A DNA stretch of 64,000 bases from Clostridium sp. CS001 (GTDB lineage Bacteria; Bacillota; Clostridia; Clostridiales; Clostridiaceae): NCBI RefSeq assembly GCF_020443565.1, contig NZ_JAIZZN010000016.1, positions 23,838-87,837 of the forward strand, given 5' to 3'. Position numbers and translations under genes: made by a program. The notes beneath the pieces were generated by a model. The model had not been told where the DNA came from. It did no database searches and saw only the letters and a list, made by a program, of their open reading frames with translations. Below are positions 1 to 8,464 of the stretch, piece after piece; the first letter of the stretch is position 1; every line of letters starts with the position of its first letter.

Positions 1-1487
1 ACCATGGACTTAACTTCTTCTTTGCTTATTCCTGATTGATTTTCTATTGTTCCTGTATTCTTTTCAACTAAGATTGAAATTCCGTCAAATAGATTAGTCA
101 TTCTTCCCAAGAATAAACTTCCTTTACCAACTATCATGAAGTTCTTTAAAACTCCTGATTTTATGTGATCTATTCCGTGACCAACAATAGGTACTCCTGA
201 TGGTATATGACCTTGAGTTGGTGCAAATCCTGGATATCCATGTTGTTTTATAAATTCAGGTAATTCTTTTCTGTCTAATTGTCCTTTTTTAACTGCGAGT
301 GCTCCAATCATTTTATAATTTTGTGTTGGTACATCTCCAGCTCCTGCAGGCTCAGTTATATCTGGTGTCTGCATTTCTGGTGCAAATTTATCTATGTCTG
401 TAATTTTGAGTCCTGCTTCTGTTAATGGGTCAAGTACTAGAGCTTCCAACACTGCTTGTGGTGCTGCTCCATGTCCTATTGTATGTCTTCCTATTATGTC
501 AGTTCTTAAAATTGGGCTAACTCCATCATTTTCTGATACAAGAATAGCAAATCCACCCAAACAATCTTCAAGTATAGGTAATCCCTTTTTAGAATGATCT
601 TTACCATTCATACCTAGTTTTGCAGTAGCTCCACCTGCAACAACTACTACATGTTTAAATATACCTGATTTAACTAATGCAGCAGCATTTACTATTGCAT
701 GAGTTGGCGCAGCACAAAACCCTCTAACATCTAATCCTGTTGCTCCTGAAAGTCCCATAACTTCTCCTATAGATTTAGCTATATTCCCGCCACCTCTTTG
801 GTTCATATCTCCTATAGCTTCTTCAGAACATTCTAATATGTATCCAATATCTTCTATAGGTACGTCTAAGTTACTCACTAAGTGAAGTCCAGCAAGCACT
901 CCAGATGCTTTAACTGCTAAGTTTTCTAACATGTAATGTGCTGATAGGTTAGGGTCAAATTCATGAGCACGTCTTACGCAACCTACTAGGTTAGTTCCCT
1001 CATATAATCCTTCTGCTCCACTATTTTCAACAAGATTTTTAATTTTCTCAATATCGTCTCCAACTAATTTTTCTACTTTACTAGCTAATAGTGGGTGTTT
1101 TGATAATTTTTCTTTTACTATTTCTACAAAAGAATTCTCTAATAAAACAAGATCAAATACGTCTGATATTTTCATTAAACCATAAAACTCATCTTGTGGC
1201 ATAATTTCACCAAACTTACCAAATCTATTTGAATTCTCAATATTTTTACCGTACCAAGGTCTTGGCATTTCAGCTAATTCCTCTGGAGTTATATTTCCTA
1301 TATATGTTTGGTTTGGAGCATACGCTACAACCTCTTCAAATCCCCTTAAATGGTTTTTCATTTCTTTTAAATATTCAGAATCTGGATTTGCTTCTCTTTC
1401 CACCGTTTGTGTAGTTCCATTGTGTATTGTCATATCTGGTGTGTTTACTAAAATATAAGATGCTTTTTTTATAACTGGAAAATTCAT
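1..1487 (-). CDS. grdC: Glycine reductase complex component C, subunit beta (partial, 3' end off window)
   Basis: Protein C takes the carboxymethyl group from selenoprotein A and releases acetyl phosphate; GrdC is its larger subunit and acts in the cytoplasm. The product begins MNFPVIKKASYILVNTPD, and about 495 codons are visible of a family length near 510. The fold resembles ketoacyl-ACP synthase III: the stretch DVRGFCAAPTHA places a probable catalytic Cys at residue 258. The ATG at 1485-1487 follows a clear GGAGG seven bases upstream. It is the last visible gene of the operon, 260 bases behind grdB; grdD is expected just beyond the left edge. No stop or frameshift is seen in the visible part. 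Identification is secure from sequence plus operon context. Confidence 0.96.
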   Translation of the reverse strand, partial: MNFPVIKKASYILVNTPDMTIHNGTTQTVEREANPDSEYLKEMKNHLRGFEEVVAYAPNQTYIGNITPEELAEMPRPWYGKNIENSNRFGKFGEIMPQDEFYGLMKISDVFDLVLLENSFVEIVKEKLSKHPLLASKVEKLVGDDIEKIKNLVENSGAEGLYEGTNLVGCVRRAHEFDPNLSAHYMLENLAVKASGVLAGLHLVSNLDVPIEDIGYILECSEEAIGDMNQRGGGNIAKSIGEVMGLSGATGLDVRGFCAAPTHAIVNAAALVKSGIFKHVVVVAGGATAKLGMNGKDHSKKGLPILEDCLGGFAILVSENDGVSPILRTDIIGRHTIGHGAAPQAVLEALVLDPLTEAGLKITDIDKFAPEMQTPDITEPAGAGDVPTQNYKMIGALAVKKGQLDRKELPEFIKQHGYPGFAPTQGHIPSGVPIVGHGIDHIKSGVLKNFMIVGKGSLFLGRMTNLFDGISILVEKNTGTIENQSGISKEEVKSM

Positions 1488-1539
1488 AATTTGTATCCTC
1501 CTTATTTGCCTTTATGAGCACAAAATATTTATTATTTAT

Positions 1540-1572
1540 GTGCATTAATTTAACTATGAAAATTAAATGCAC
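1540..1572. repeat. Inverted repeat in the grdB-grdC spacer
   Basis: GTGCATTAATTT and its near-complement face each other across a short loop, with one bulged base. Direct TTGTGCAT repeats lie about 75 bases to the right (near 1645-1660). It may be an mRNA processing or stability hairpin; no T-run follows. Confidence 0.4.
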
Positions 1573-1693
1573 AATCCACAATATAAACTTTTCTAACTAA
1601 ATTTAATTTTATATTTCTATATAAATTAAGCTAAATTGTATATTGTGCATTGTGCATTACATATTGTTCATTACTCTTCATACCTTATATAAA

Positions 1694-1725
1694 TGGATTA
1701 GGGAACCTAAAAGTCCCCTAATCCA
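1694..1725 (-). terminator. Hairpin between grdB and grdC (weak terminator or processing site)
   Basis: TGGATTAGGG pairs perfectly with CCCTAATCCA, giving a 10-bp stem directly behind the grdB stop. The minus-strand bases that follow are not a T-run, so it is more likely a partial attenuator or a stabiliser of the upstream message than a full terminator. Confidence 0.45.
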
Positions 1726-1747
1726 CTTATTATTTCCAAGTTTAAAA

Positions 1748-3055
1748 TTAGTCTTCAAATACCTTTTGACCATCTACAGGTGTTTGTAGAGCCATTAATG
1801 CTTTTTCTACTAATTTTCTTCTTAATGCATACTCATCTTCTTTAGTTAACGCTGGGTCACCAAGAGGATATGGAATAGCAACTGTAGGTATAATTCTATT
1901 TGCACCAACTGTTACTGAAACCGGTGTAATAGTACACATATGAACTACAGGTAATCCTGCTCTTTCTATTTCTTTAACTAACGTTGCACCGCAACGAGTA
2001 CAAGTTCCTCATGTAGATGTTAATATAACTGCAGTAACACCATCAGCGATTAATTCTCTAGCAGTATCTTCACCAAATTTCTTAGATGACGCAACTGCTG
2101 TACCATTACCTACTGTTGAGTAGAAATATCTGTGCAATGAACCTATTTTTCCTTCTTTTTCTAAATCTCTTAGAACATCTACTGGAATAACTCTATCTGG
2201 ATCTTGATTAGCATATACTGGATCGTGTCCACCATGCGCTGTTTCATGAGTTTCAGAAGTTAAATCCATTATTCCTTCTATGTCGTATTTACCGATTTTA
2301 GAAGCACTTGAAGATTCAATGTGATCTGGGTTTCCTTTTGGTACTATTCCACCAGATGTAACTATTGCTATTTTAGCCTTAGTCATATCAAGTACAGGTG
2401 CCATTGGCTCAACTCTATCAAAGCTAGGCATTTTGAATTCTGTTACAAATTCTTCTCCCTTTAACTTCTTAACAAGCATGTCAACTGCTCTTTTAGAACC
2501 TCTTTCAGTAGCGAAGTAGTTCTTTCTTATACCTCTTTCGATATAATTTTCTTCACTTGGCATTCCTATTTCTTCACCTTTAGCTAATTTTAAAGCTAAA
2601 GCTGCCATTTTAGGTAGTGCCTCTCTCATACCAACTGCGCTATTTCTAGTTGAAATTATATGCACATATTTTTTATACATATCAGCACCTGGATTTTCTA
2701 CATACATTCCAGTCATTACTGGTATGTTTAATTCTTCTTTTACTGCTGTAGCTATAGCACCACAAGCGATACCATATCTTCCTGCATTAAACGCTGGTCC
2801 AGCTATAAATAAATCAGGATTGTATTTTTTCACCATCTCTATTATTTCAGCTTTAGCTTCGTCTATGTTTTCTGCAAAATACGAGTCACCACAGATTATA
2901 GTAGCAACTATTTCTGCTCCATCTTTTGTAAGTAGACCGTTTAGTCCCAATCCTGGTCCTACAAAGCCTTCTCTAACTTCAGGTTTAATATCTGCTTTTT
3001 CTTCTCCGCCTATTCCAGCGTAAAATTGGTTTATATAATGTACGATTTTTAACAA
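1748..3055 (-). CDS. grdB: Glycine reductase selenoprotein B (GrdB), UGA at 2009-2011 read as Sec
   Basis: GrdB is the selenocysteine subunit of substrate-specific protein B, which forms a Schiff base with glycine and passes the carboxymethyl group to selenoprotein A. The reading frame is open from 3055 to 1748 except for one TGA at 2009-2011, in the context STUGTCTRCGAT. That matches the family's UxxC active site and gives Sec349 in a 435-residue product, the usual length. I place the start at the TTG at 3053-3055: it lies six bases behind a GGGGGAG ribosome site and gives an N-terminus LLKIVHYINQFYAGIGGEEK typical of the family. An in-frame TTG at 3106 would add 17 unconserved residues. A stem-loop follows the UGA. 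The glycine riboswitch upstream supports glycine rather than sarcosine or betaine as substrate. Confidence 0.95.
1982..1996 (-). promoter_or_regulatory. Candidate SECIS hairpin of grdB
   Basis: CGTTGC-GGT-GCAACG forms a perfect 6-bp stem with a GGU loop, starting 12 nt after the UGA. This is the position at which a bacterial SECIS element would be expected to bind SelB. It lies in coding sequence (codons for R-C-G-A-T). Confidence 0.6.
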
Positions 3056-3183
3056 GTATTTCTCCCCCCTTCTAATGGGAATTGACAATTCTTTGTCTAG
3101 ACTCAAAATAACCTAGTTTAAATTGACAATCGTATAGTATTTATACTAATGCATATCACTTAATTTAACTCTATTGAATGTTA

Positions 3184-3654
3184 TTAAACACTATATTTAG
3201 AGAATTGATCTCTAACTGATTTTACTTCTCCAATTATTTCATCTACTTCTAAAACCATTTCCATCATCCCACATTGCTCATCATATACTGACGCATCACA
3301 TGCATCTTTGATTTCTGGTTCGATTACGTGGTATACTGCAAGGCCTAAAGCAATTCCAGCTAAAGGTCCAGCGAATGTTGGGTCTCCTGCTGCTACTGTT
3401 TCTGCTGAAAGTCCTGATGCTTCTGCTTCAGCTCCTCCAATAACTACTACCATGTTTTCAGCGCCATACTTTTCAGTAAGGTCTTTTACTCTTTGTTGGA
3501 TCTCCAGATCCATAGCTCCTGCAGCCGTTCAGACAAAGCACTCTGTTGATGCAAATACTACCTCTGCTCCAGCAGATTTTACACAAGCCTCTATTGCAGG
3601 ACCAGGTATACCGTCTCTATCTCCTATAGCAATAACTTTCTTTCCTTCTAACAT
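3184..3654 (-). CDS. grdA: Glycine reductase selenoprotein A (GrdA), UGA at 3529-3531 read as Sec
   Basis: GrdA is the small selenoprotein that carries the carboxymethyl group as a selenoether between proteins B and C and is re-reduced by thioredoxin. The product starts [20 protein letters not shown], and the in-frame TGA lies in ECFVUTAAGAMD, the family's CxxU redox motif (Cys39, Sec42). With UGA read through it is 156 residues, the normal size. Of two nearby ATGs, I choose the one at 3652-3654: AGGAAG sits six bases upstream of it but directly abuts the other (3658-3660). Downstream of the UGA is a perfect hairpin. It lies between grdE and grdB in the operon. A conventional gene finder would report only the 109-codon part after the UGA. 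Confidence 0.96.
3497..3512 (-). promoter_or_regulatory. Candidate SECIS hairpin of grdA
   Basis: TGGATC-TGGA-GATCCA is a perfect 6-bp stem with a TGGA loop beginning 16 nt after the UGA. It differs in sequence and spacing from the hairpin in grdB but shares a GG in the loop. Confidence 0.5.
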
Positions 3655-3755
3655 TTTCATCTTCCTTTCGTGTTTATATTTTCATTATTTCCTAGTTGGT
3701 TTAATTTAATTCTAATTCTATATAATTATCATCAAAATAAACTTAATTAACTATA

Positions 3756-5042
3756 TTAGTATCCTTTAGCTGTTAAGTAGTTAAATCCTACTTCACTAGT
3801 TGCACCAGTTATAACTTGGATTTCAGCATAGATAGATCCATCTTCTCCAAGACTTCCCATGTGTCCACCAGCTATGATATCAGCAACTTCAAGATGACCA
3901 ATTACTTTCTTCATTGGAGGTAATGTAATTACTTCGTTAGCATTTCCACCAGTTACAACTGCATCACCATGAGGTGTTGAGTCAGCAAGTGATTGAGAGC
4001 TTCCATCTTGACCTGCATATTCATCAGTTAAAAGTACAGTTTTAACTCCTTTTGCAGTTATCTTATTACAATTCATAACAAGATCCGCATCTGGATTACC
4101 AAAACCTTCTTCTGAAATTATAGCAGCATCAGCTCCCATAAATTCAACTAACTTTGCAACCATACTTGAAGATCTTTCTTTATCTGCTAAGTATACATTT
4201 TCATTTGTTATTATACATCCAAGGAAGTTGAAATCCTTACCATGTCTTTCATATAAATCTTCTATTATCGGATGATTCATATGCACATAGCTTGGGTTTT
4301 TGTCACAAGCAGAAACACAGTTACCACTTACAACTGCTCCATCAAATATTTCTGTTGGGTACATAATTGTAGGTATTATTTTCTTAGCATCTACTCCATA
4401 AACATAAGTATCATGTAATAATCCTTGTGTTTGAAGCATGTATACATATACTACCTTTGGTAGCTCTGGATATTGCTTAACTTGCTCAAGTAATGGTAAC
4501 GTTTCAAAAGTTTTCACTTCATCCGGCTCAACATCTTTTCCAGCAAGTCCTAGATAAACTGCAGCTTTAAATCCTACCATTCTTACAGCTTCTTCATGAT
4601 TGTGTTGCAGAATGCCTTCTTTTGGCTCACAAGTAATTACTAAGTTGTTTGTTTTTGAGAAAGGTGTATATTTAGCTCCTTCTCCGCACATATCAACTAT
4701 TCCTTCTTGGAATCCAACGATTTTACCAGTAGTTATAACAGCTGCTCCTTTAAGAACGTGAGTTCTCCCTGAACCTACTGTTTCAACCTTACTTATAAAT
4801 CCTGGGAATATTCCACCAGTACCACTAACTTTAACTCTTGGTTCTATTACGTCTTTTACTGGAATTATTCTAACCTCTTCACCTGGTCTTGCTATATCAA
4901 ATTTAATACTTGCAAGTCTTTCATCACCAGCAACCTCTTTTAATAATTCCTCTTGATTAACGTAAAGAACTCCACCCTCAACCTTTGTTTCTAGTCCAAA
5001 CTGAATATCTTTAATAAATATTTTCCCAATTTCTAGACGCAA
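3756..5042 (-). CDS. grdE: Glycine reductase protein B proprotein (GrdE)
   Basis: GrdE is cleaved autocatalytically into two subunits of protein B; the new N-terminus becomes a pyruvoyl group that binds the amino group of glycine. The stretch VVSGNCVSACDKNPSY contains the cleavage Cys. With the TTG at 5040-5042 as start this is Cys242, the number I recall from characterised GrdE proteins. That agreement supports the TTG, eight bases behind GGAGG, over the GTG at 5051, which overlaps the ribosome site. The predicted product is 428 residues, starts LRLEIGKIFIKDIQFG after initiation, and is full length. It sits between trxA and grdA. Confidence 0.95.
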   Translation of the reverse strand: MRLEIGKIFIKDIQFGLETKVEGGVLYVNQEELLKEVAGDERLASIKFDIARPGEEVRIIPVKDVIEPRVKVSGTGGIFPGFISKVETVGSGRTHVLKGAAVITTGKIVGFQEGIVDMCGEGAKYTPFSKTNNLVITCEPKEGILQHNHEEAVRMVGFKAAVYLGLAGKDVEPDEVKTFETLPLLEQVKQYPELPKVVYVYMLQTQGLLHDTYVYGVDAKKIIPTIMYPTEIFDGAVVSGNCVSACDKNPSYVHMNHPIIEDLYERHGKDFNFLGCIITNENVYLADKERSSSMVAKLVEFMGADAAIISEEGFGNPDADLVMNCNKITAKGVKTVLLTDEYAGQDGSSQSLADSTPHGDAVVTGGNANEVITLPPMKKVIGHLEVADIIAGGHMGSLGEDGSIYAEIQVITGATSEVGFNYLTAKGY

Positions 5043-5119
5043 AACATTCACCTCCTATGATATATGAGTATATATATCTAATAACTTATAGATTTTTTAC
5101 TATAAGCTTTAGTACCAAA

Positions 5120-5449
5120 TTATAATGTGTTATAGTAATCTTTTATAAAATTTTCTACATCGTCTAATGAAGATATCTTATCTGGTGTTATTGTAGCAGC
5201 TTTTTCTCCACCTTTATATATAATCATTGTTGGAAGTCCTAAAACTCTTTGAGCTATAGCTGTTCTTCTTGCTCCACCAATGTTTAAGCTAGCAAATTTT
5301 ATTTTGTCTGAGAATTTTTCTTCAAGACCGTGTACTCCAGGCATAAGTTCTATACAAATTTCACACTTATCGCCCCAAAAATCAACAAATACCGGTTTTT
5401 CTGATTCTAATACTTCTGCATCAAAATTGTCTTTGTTTAATTCTACCAT
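5120..5449 (-). CDS. trxA: Thioredoxin of the glycine reductase operon, atypical CEIC active site
   Basis: This small 109-residue thioredoxin presumably reduces the selenenylsulfide formed in GrdA during turnover. The fold signature is intact: VDFWGDKCEICIELMP in the active-site helix and the cis-proline loop GLPTMIIYKGG. The redox pair is Cys29/Cys32 with Glu-Ile between them, and Lys28 replaces the usual Trp before the first Cys. The canonical form would be WCGPC. Loss of the Pro and Trp should alter redox potential and partner choice, consistent with specialisation for GrdA (inference). The ATG is preceded by GGAGG. It is co-transcribed with trxB upstream and grdE downstream. Confidence 0.93.
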   Translation of the reverse strand: MVELNKDNFDAEVLESEKPVFVDFWGDKCEICIELMPGVHGLEEKFSDKIKFASLNIGGARRTAIAQRVLGLPTMIIYKGGEKAATITPDKISSLDDVENFIKDYYNTL

Positions 5450-5598
5450 TACTCATTACCTCCTGTTTTTTTCATTTTGTACATAAAGATTATTAATCTT
5501 TATGCCTCTTACGATTTAAATTATTGTCATTTGATTAATATTATAATCAAATTGACTACTTTATATTAATTTAAAACAAATATATGTTTTAATATAAA

Positions 5599-6525
5599 CT
5601 AATTAAATTTTGCCTCAATGTAATGTTCAGCATGAGTAGCTGCTATTGCACCATCTGCCGCTGCTGTAATTACTTGTCTTAATAACTTCTCTCTTATATC
5701 TCCTGCTGCATATACTCCTGGTATATTGGTTCTCATTTCTTCATCAGTGATAATATCTCCTCTGTCGTTCATAGTAATCTTTCCTTTAAACAATTCTGAA
5801 ATTGGAAGATATCCTACAAATACAAAACATCCATCTACTTTCAAATCACTAACTTCGCCAGTTTTAACATTTTTAAGCACTAAACCTTCTAATATCTCTT
5901 CACCCTTAGCTTCTTCAACTACTGTATCCCAAACAAACTTTATCTTTGGGTTTTTGAAAGCTTTTTCTTGAAGTGATTTAGCTGCTCTTAGTTCATCTCT
6001 TCTGTGTATTATTGTAACAGTTTCACCAAACTTAGCTAAGTATATAGCTTCAGTTATAGCTGAATCCCCACCACCTAGTACTGCAATGTCTAAATCTGTA
6101 AAGAAGTCAGCATCACAAGTTGCACAGTAAGAAACACCTTTTCCTCTTAGTTCTATTTCATTTTTGAATCCACCAAGTCTTGGATAAGCTCCTGTAGCAA
6201 TTATAATTGTTTTAGCCTTATAAGTTTCTTTTTTACATTTGATAACTTTGATATCACCATCAAGTTCAACTTCAACAACTTCATCTTTAACAAATTCTGT
6301 TCCAAATTCTTCTGCTTGGTTTTTCATTCTTTTACTTAATGATGTTCCAGTACATTCTTCAATTGATCCTGGGTAATTTTCTAATTCATCAGTTGTAGTC
6401 GCTTGTCCACCAAACTTTGCTCTTTCAATTATTAAGGTACTCATTCTTGATCTCGCTGCATAAAGTCCAGCAGATAATCCCGCAGGACCTCCACCAATAA
6501 TTATCGTGTCATAAATATGTTCCAT
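5599..6525 (-). CDS. trxB: Thioredoxin reductase
   Basis: This FAD enzyme of 308 residues supplies electrons to the operon's thioredoxin. An N-terminal FAD-binding loop IIIGGGPAGLSAG is followed by the redox motif SYCATCDADFF (Cys134/Cys137). The NADPH-domain motifs are GGGDSA at 151-156 and HRRDELRA near 175. The C-terminal FAD motif is YAAGDIR. The HRR motif indicates NADPH as donor. GAGGAGG precedes the ATG. It is the second gene of the operon, 32 bases after grdX. Length and motifs are typical, with nothing missing. Confidence 0.96.
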   Translation of the reverse strand: MEHIYDTIIIGGGPAGLSAGLYAARSRMSTLIIERAKFGGQATTTDELENYPGSIEECTGTSLSKRMKNQAEEFGTEFVKDEVVEVELDGDIKVIKCKKETYKAKTIIIATGAYPRLGGFKNEIELRGKGVSYCATCDADFFTDLDIAVLGGGDSAITEAIYLAKFGETVTIIHRRDELRAAKSLQEKAFKNPKIKFVWDTVVEEAKGEEILEGLVLKNVKTGEVSDLKVDGCFVFVGYLPISELFKGKITMNDRGDIITDEEMRTNIPGVYAAGDIREKLLRQVITAAADGAIAATHAEHYIEAKFN

Positions 6526-6557
6526 AATTAAAACCTCCTCATATTTTCATGTCTTGT

Positions 6558-6935
6558 CTAATTTATTGCATGATATATTAAATCAGAATCTATAAGTTGA
6601 AAGTCTAATAATATTTTTTCATTCCACTGTGGCGTTTTAAAATCATTTAAAAACTTTTCCGTGGTCATAATGCTTTCTTCTATTATAGATAACGATTGAA
6701 AATCAACTTTTTCTAGTTTTTCTTTAGATATGCAAATAGTTCTATATGGTGTTTCATTTGGCTTTATACTACTCATTAAAGGATGAGTTAATAATTTATG
6801 ACCTTCGTGAATATTATCTCTAACTTTCTTTAAAATATCCATCATAGTTCCTTCAATAAATATTATCTTGTACTTGCTTTCAAATTGTTCTTTTGACATT
6901 GGATTATTAGTTACAATTATTAATGGTTCTATCAA
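6558..6935 (-). CDS. grdX: GrdX family protein
   Basis: First gene behind the glycine riboswitch. The 125-residue product matches the GrdX family, which accompanies glycine, sarcosine and betaine reductase operons and has no established biochemical role. Recognisable stretches are the opening LIIVTNNP, the middle GHKLLTHPLMSSIKPNETPYR, and a short acidic C-terminus. No membrane segment or signal peptide is seen, so it is probably cytoplasmic. The start is TTG at 6933-6935, eight bases behind AGGAGG; no ATG fits better. The position, always leading the operon, suggests a role in assembly or regulation, but that is inference. Confidence 0.85.
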   Translation of the reverse strand: MIEPLIIVTNNPMSKEQFESKYKIIFIEGTMMDILKKVRDNIHEGHKLLTHPLMSSIKPNETPYRTICISKEKLEKVDFQSLSIIEESIMTTEKFLNDFKTPQWNEKILLDFQLIDSDLIYHAIN

Positions 6936-7021
6936 TTATAAGCCTCCTTTTCTACTTTAAGGAACAAGACAATCATTGATTGTTTTCTCTTGTATCTAGT
7001 TAAGGCATATTTTATAATAAC

Positions 7022-7064
7022 AAAAAACAGAGTATAAAAGTCCCTTATGCCTTTATACTCTGTC
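7022..7064 (-). terminator. Expression-platform terminator of the glycine riboswitch
   Basis: On the minus strand a stem of about 12 bp (AGAGTATAAAG with CTTTTATACTCT) is followed by TTTTTT. Its first strand begins with CAGAG (7058-7062), which is also the 3' strand of the second aptamer's P1, so the two structures exclude one another. Confidence 0.9.
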
Positions 7065-7256
7065 TCTTAACCTGAGAGATTTACTCCGTCGGTGCTATTC
7101 GCTTTCCAGAGGTATGTCCATTTTTGGTACTTTTGCCTGAGAGATTCACATTGTATGGGCTACAATACTTACTCCTACGGCTATCTTAAACTAGTTAAAT
7201 CTTTTCCTACAATTATCAAGATTTAAACCATTATATTTTAAGATCATCTCCCTAAA
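7060..7256 (-). ncRNA. Tandem glycine riboswitch upstream of the grd operon
   Basis: Two aptamers are read on the minus strand. The first has GGGAGAT near 7250 pairing with ATCTCTC, the core GCCGTAGGAGTAAG, and CTCTCAGGCAAAAG. The second has CCTCTGGAAAGCG, the core CACCGACGGAGTAA, and a second CTCTCAGG. These are the family's conserved blocks in the right order. Aptamer 2 closes with CTCTG (near 7107) pairing CAGAG (7058-7062). Those bases also start the terminator stem, so ligand binding should prevent termination and turn the operon on. Exact 5' boundary uncertain by about ten bases. Confidence 0.95.
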
Positions 7257-7322
7257 ACATCATCCATTACCATATTAAATTTATTAATTATTTATATTAT
7301 ATATTGTTAATCATATATCTAC

Positions 7323-7351
7323 ATTATATACTATATTTTTCACTGTAACCA
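7323..7351 (-). promoter_or_regulatory. Possible promoter of the grd operon
   Basis: On the minus strand a perfect TATAAT (7323-7328) lies 17 bases behind a weak -35, TGGTTA. The placement, about 65 bases ahead of the first aptamer, is sensible, but the -35 match is poor. The rest of the gap from 7257 to 7572 shows nothing else I can identify. Confidence 0.35.
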
Positions 7352-7572
7352 TACTTTTTCGAATATTGATTATTTTATTTATCTATAGCAGTGATACATA
7401 TATCAAATAGTTCGTTATTTTTTTATCACTACCATTTTCGAATAAACAACTTTAGGAAAATAAAAATAAGATAATACTATAATTGCAATTTCTAATATAT
7501 ACTTTGTATGAGCACTACAGCCTTGAGCCTTAGTAAAAAGCAATAACTCTAATATATTTATGTGAATGTAGC

Positions 7573-8412
7573 TTAATAATCTTCAACATAAAAAATGCCG
7601 CAAGCTCCTTCACCAGAATGTGTTCCTACAACGCATCCAACTTCACACTCTATAAATTCCATTTCCCTCTCATTCATATGACTTCTTAATTTTTCTAGAA
7701 TGCTTTTATCATTAGCTTGTAGTAGTATGCTTGTTTCTCCCTCTTTAATACCAGTTTTATCAACATTCTTTAAAATAGTCTTTATTGATTTCTGAGTTCC
7801 ACGTACTTTGTCTATTACCGCCATTTCTCCATCTTTTATAGTTAAAATTAACTTTATGTCAAGAATTCCACCTATTGCTCCAACAGTTTTAGAAAGCCTA
7901 CCACCTTTTACTAAGTTGTCTAATGAATCAAAAGCAAGCGCACTTTTTATGTGTGGTATTATTTCTTTAATTTTTTCTTCTATTTCAAATATGTTGTTTC
8001 CTTCTTCATTTAGTTTCGCTGCCTTTAAAACTAATAGCCCAAGGCCAGATGTAACATTATAACTATCTATTGTTATAATATCTTCTGTTTCTAGCATGTC
8101 TTTTGCTATACAGGCTGATTGATAGGTTCCGCTCATTTTTGAAGATAAATGAATAGATACTATTTTATAACCTTCATCTAAATACTTTTTATAACATTCA
8201 TAGAACCTGTGTGGAATTACTTGTGTTGTAGTGGGAAATTCCTCCGTGCTTTTCATTTTGTATAAATATTCTTGTAACGTTATATCTTCGCCATCCCTAT
8301 AAGTTTCATCATCTACTTTCACAAGTAAGGGCAAAACTTCTATATTATATCTTTCAATAATATCTTTGTTTAAATCGCAGGTACTATCTGTTATAATCTT
8401 AATCTTTTGCAT
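7573..8412 (-). CDS. DegV family fatty-acid-binding protein
   Basis: DegV/FakB-type proteins bind a fatty acid and, in Firmicutes, present it to a fatty acid kinase for phosphorylation. The 279-residue product has the N-terminal ITDSTCDLN, the lipid-head-group loop HLSSKMSGTYQSA, and the C-terminal GTHSGEGACGIFYV, all family hallmarks. No membrane segment. The ATG follows AGGAGG. It is a single gene, 52 bases downstream of trmL and possibly co-transcribed with it. No kinase partner is encoded nearby, so the partner must lie elsewhere. Confidence 0.92.
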   Translation of the reverse strand: MQKIKIITDSTCDLNKDIIERYNIEVLPLLVKVDDETYRDGEDITLQEYLYKMKSTEEFPTTTQVIPHRFYECYKKYLDEGYKIVSIHLSSKMSGTYQSACIAKDMLETEDIITIDSYNVTSGLGLLVLKAAKLNEEGNNIFEIEEKIKEIIPHIKSALAFDSLDNLVKGGRLSKTVGAIGGILDIKLILTIKDGEMAVIDKVRGTQKSIKTILKNVDKTGIKEGETSILLQANDKSILEKLRSHMNEREMEFIECEVGCVVGTHSGEGACGIFYVEDY

Positions 8413-8464
8413 TTAAGCCTCCTTACTTCCTTTTGGGATATATATAATTTAATGGCTAAGACTT

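Noticed and set aside
1748..3654. In-frame TGA in grdA and grdB as frameshifted pseudogenes
   Set aside because: Both TGAs lie exactly in the known Sec motifs, with hairpins downstream and full-length products on read-through.
2724..3709. Plus-strand open frames opposite grdA and grdB (99 and 133 codons)
   Set aside because: They have no ribosome site, low-complexity Ser/Pro/Ala products and mirror strongly conserved genes on the other strand.
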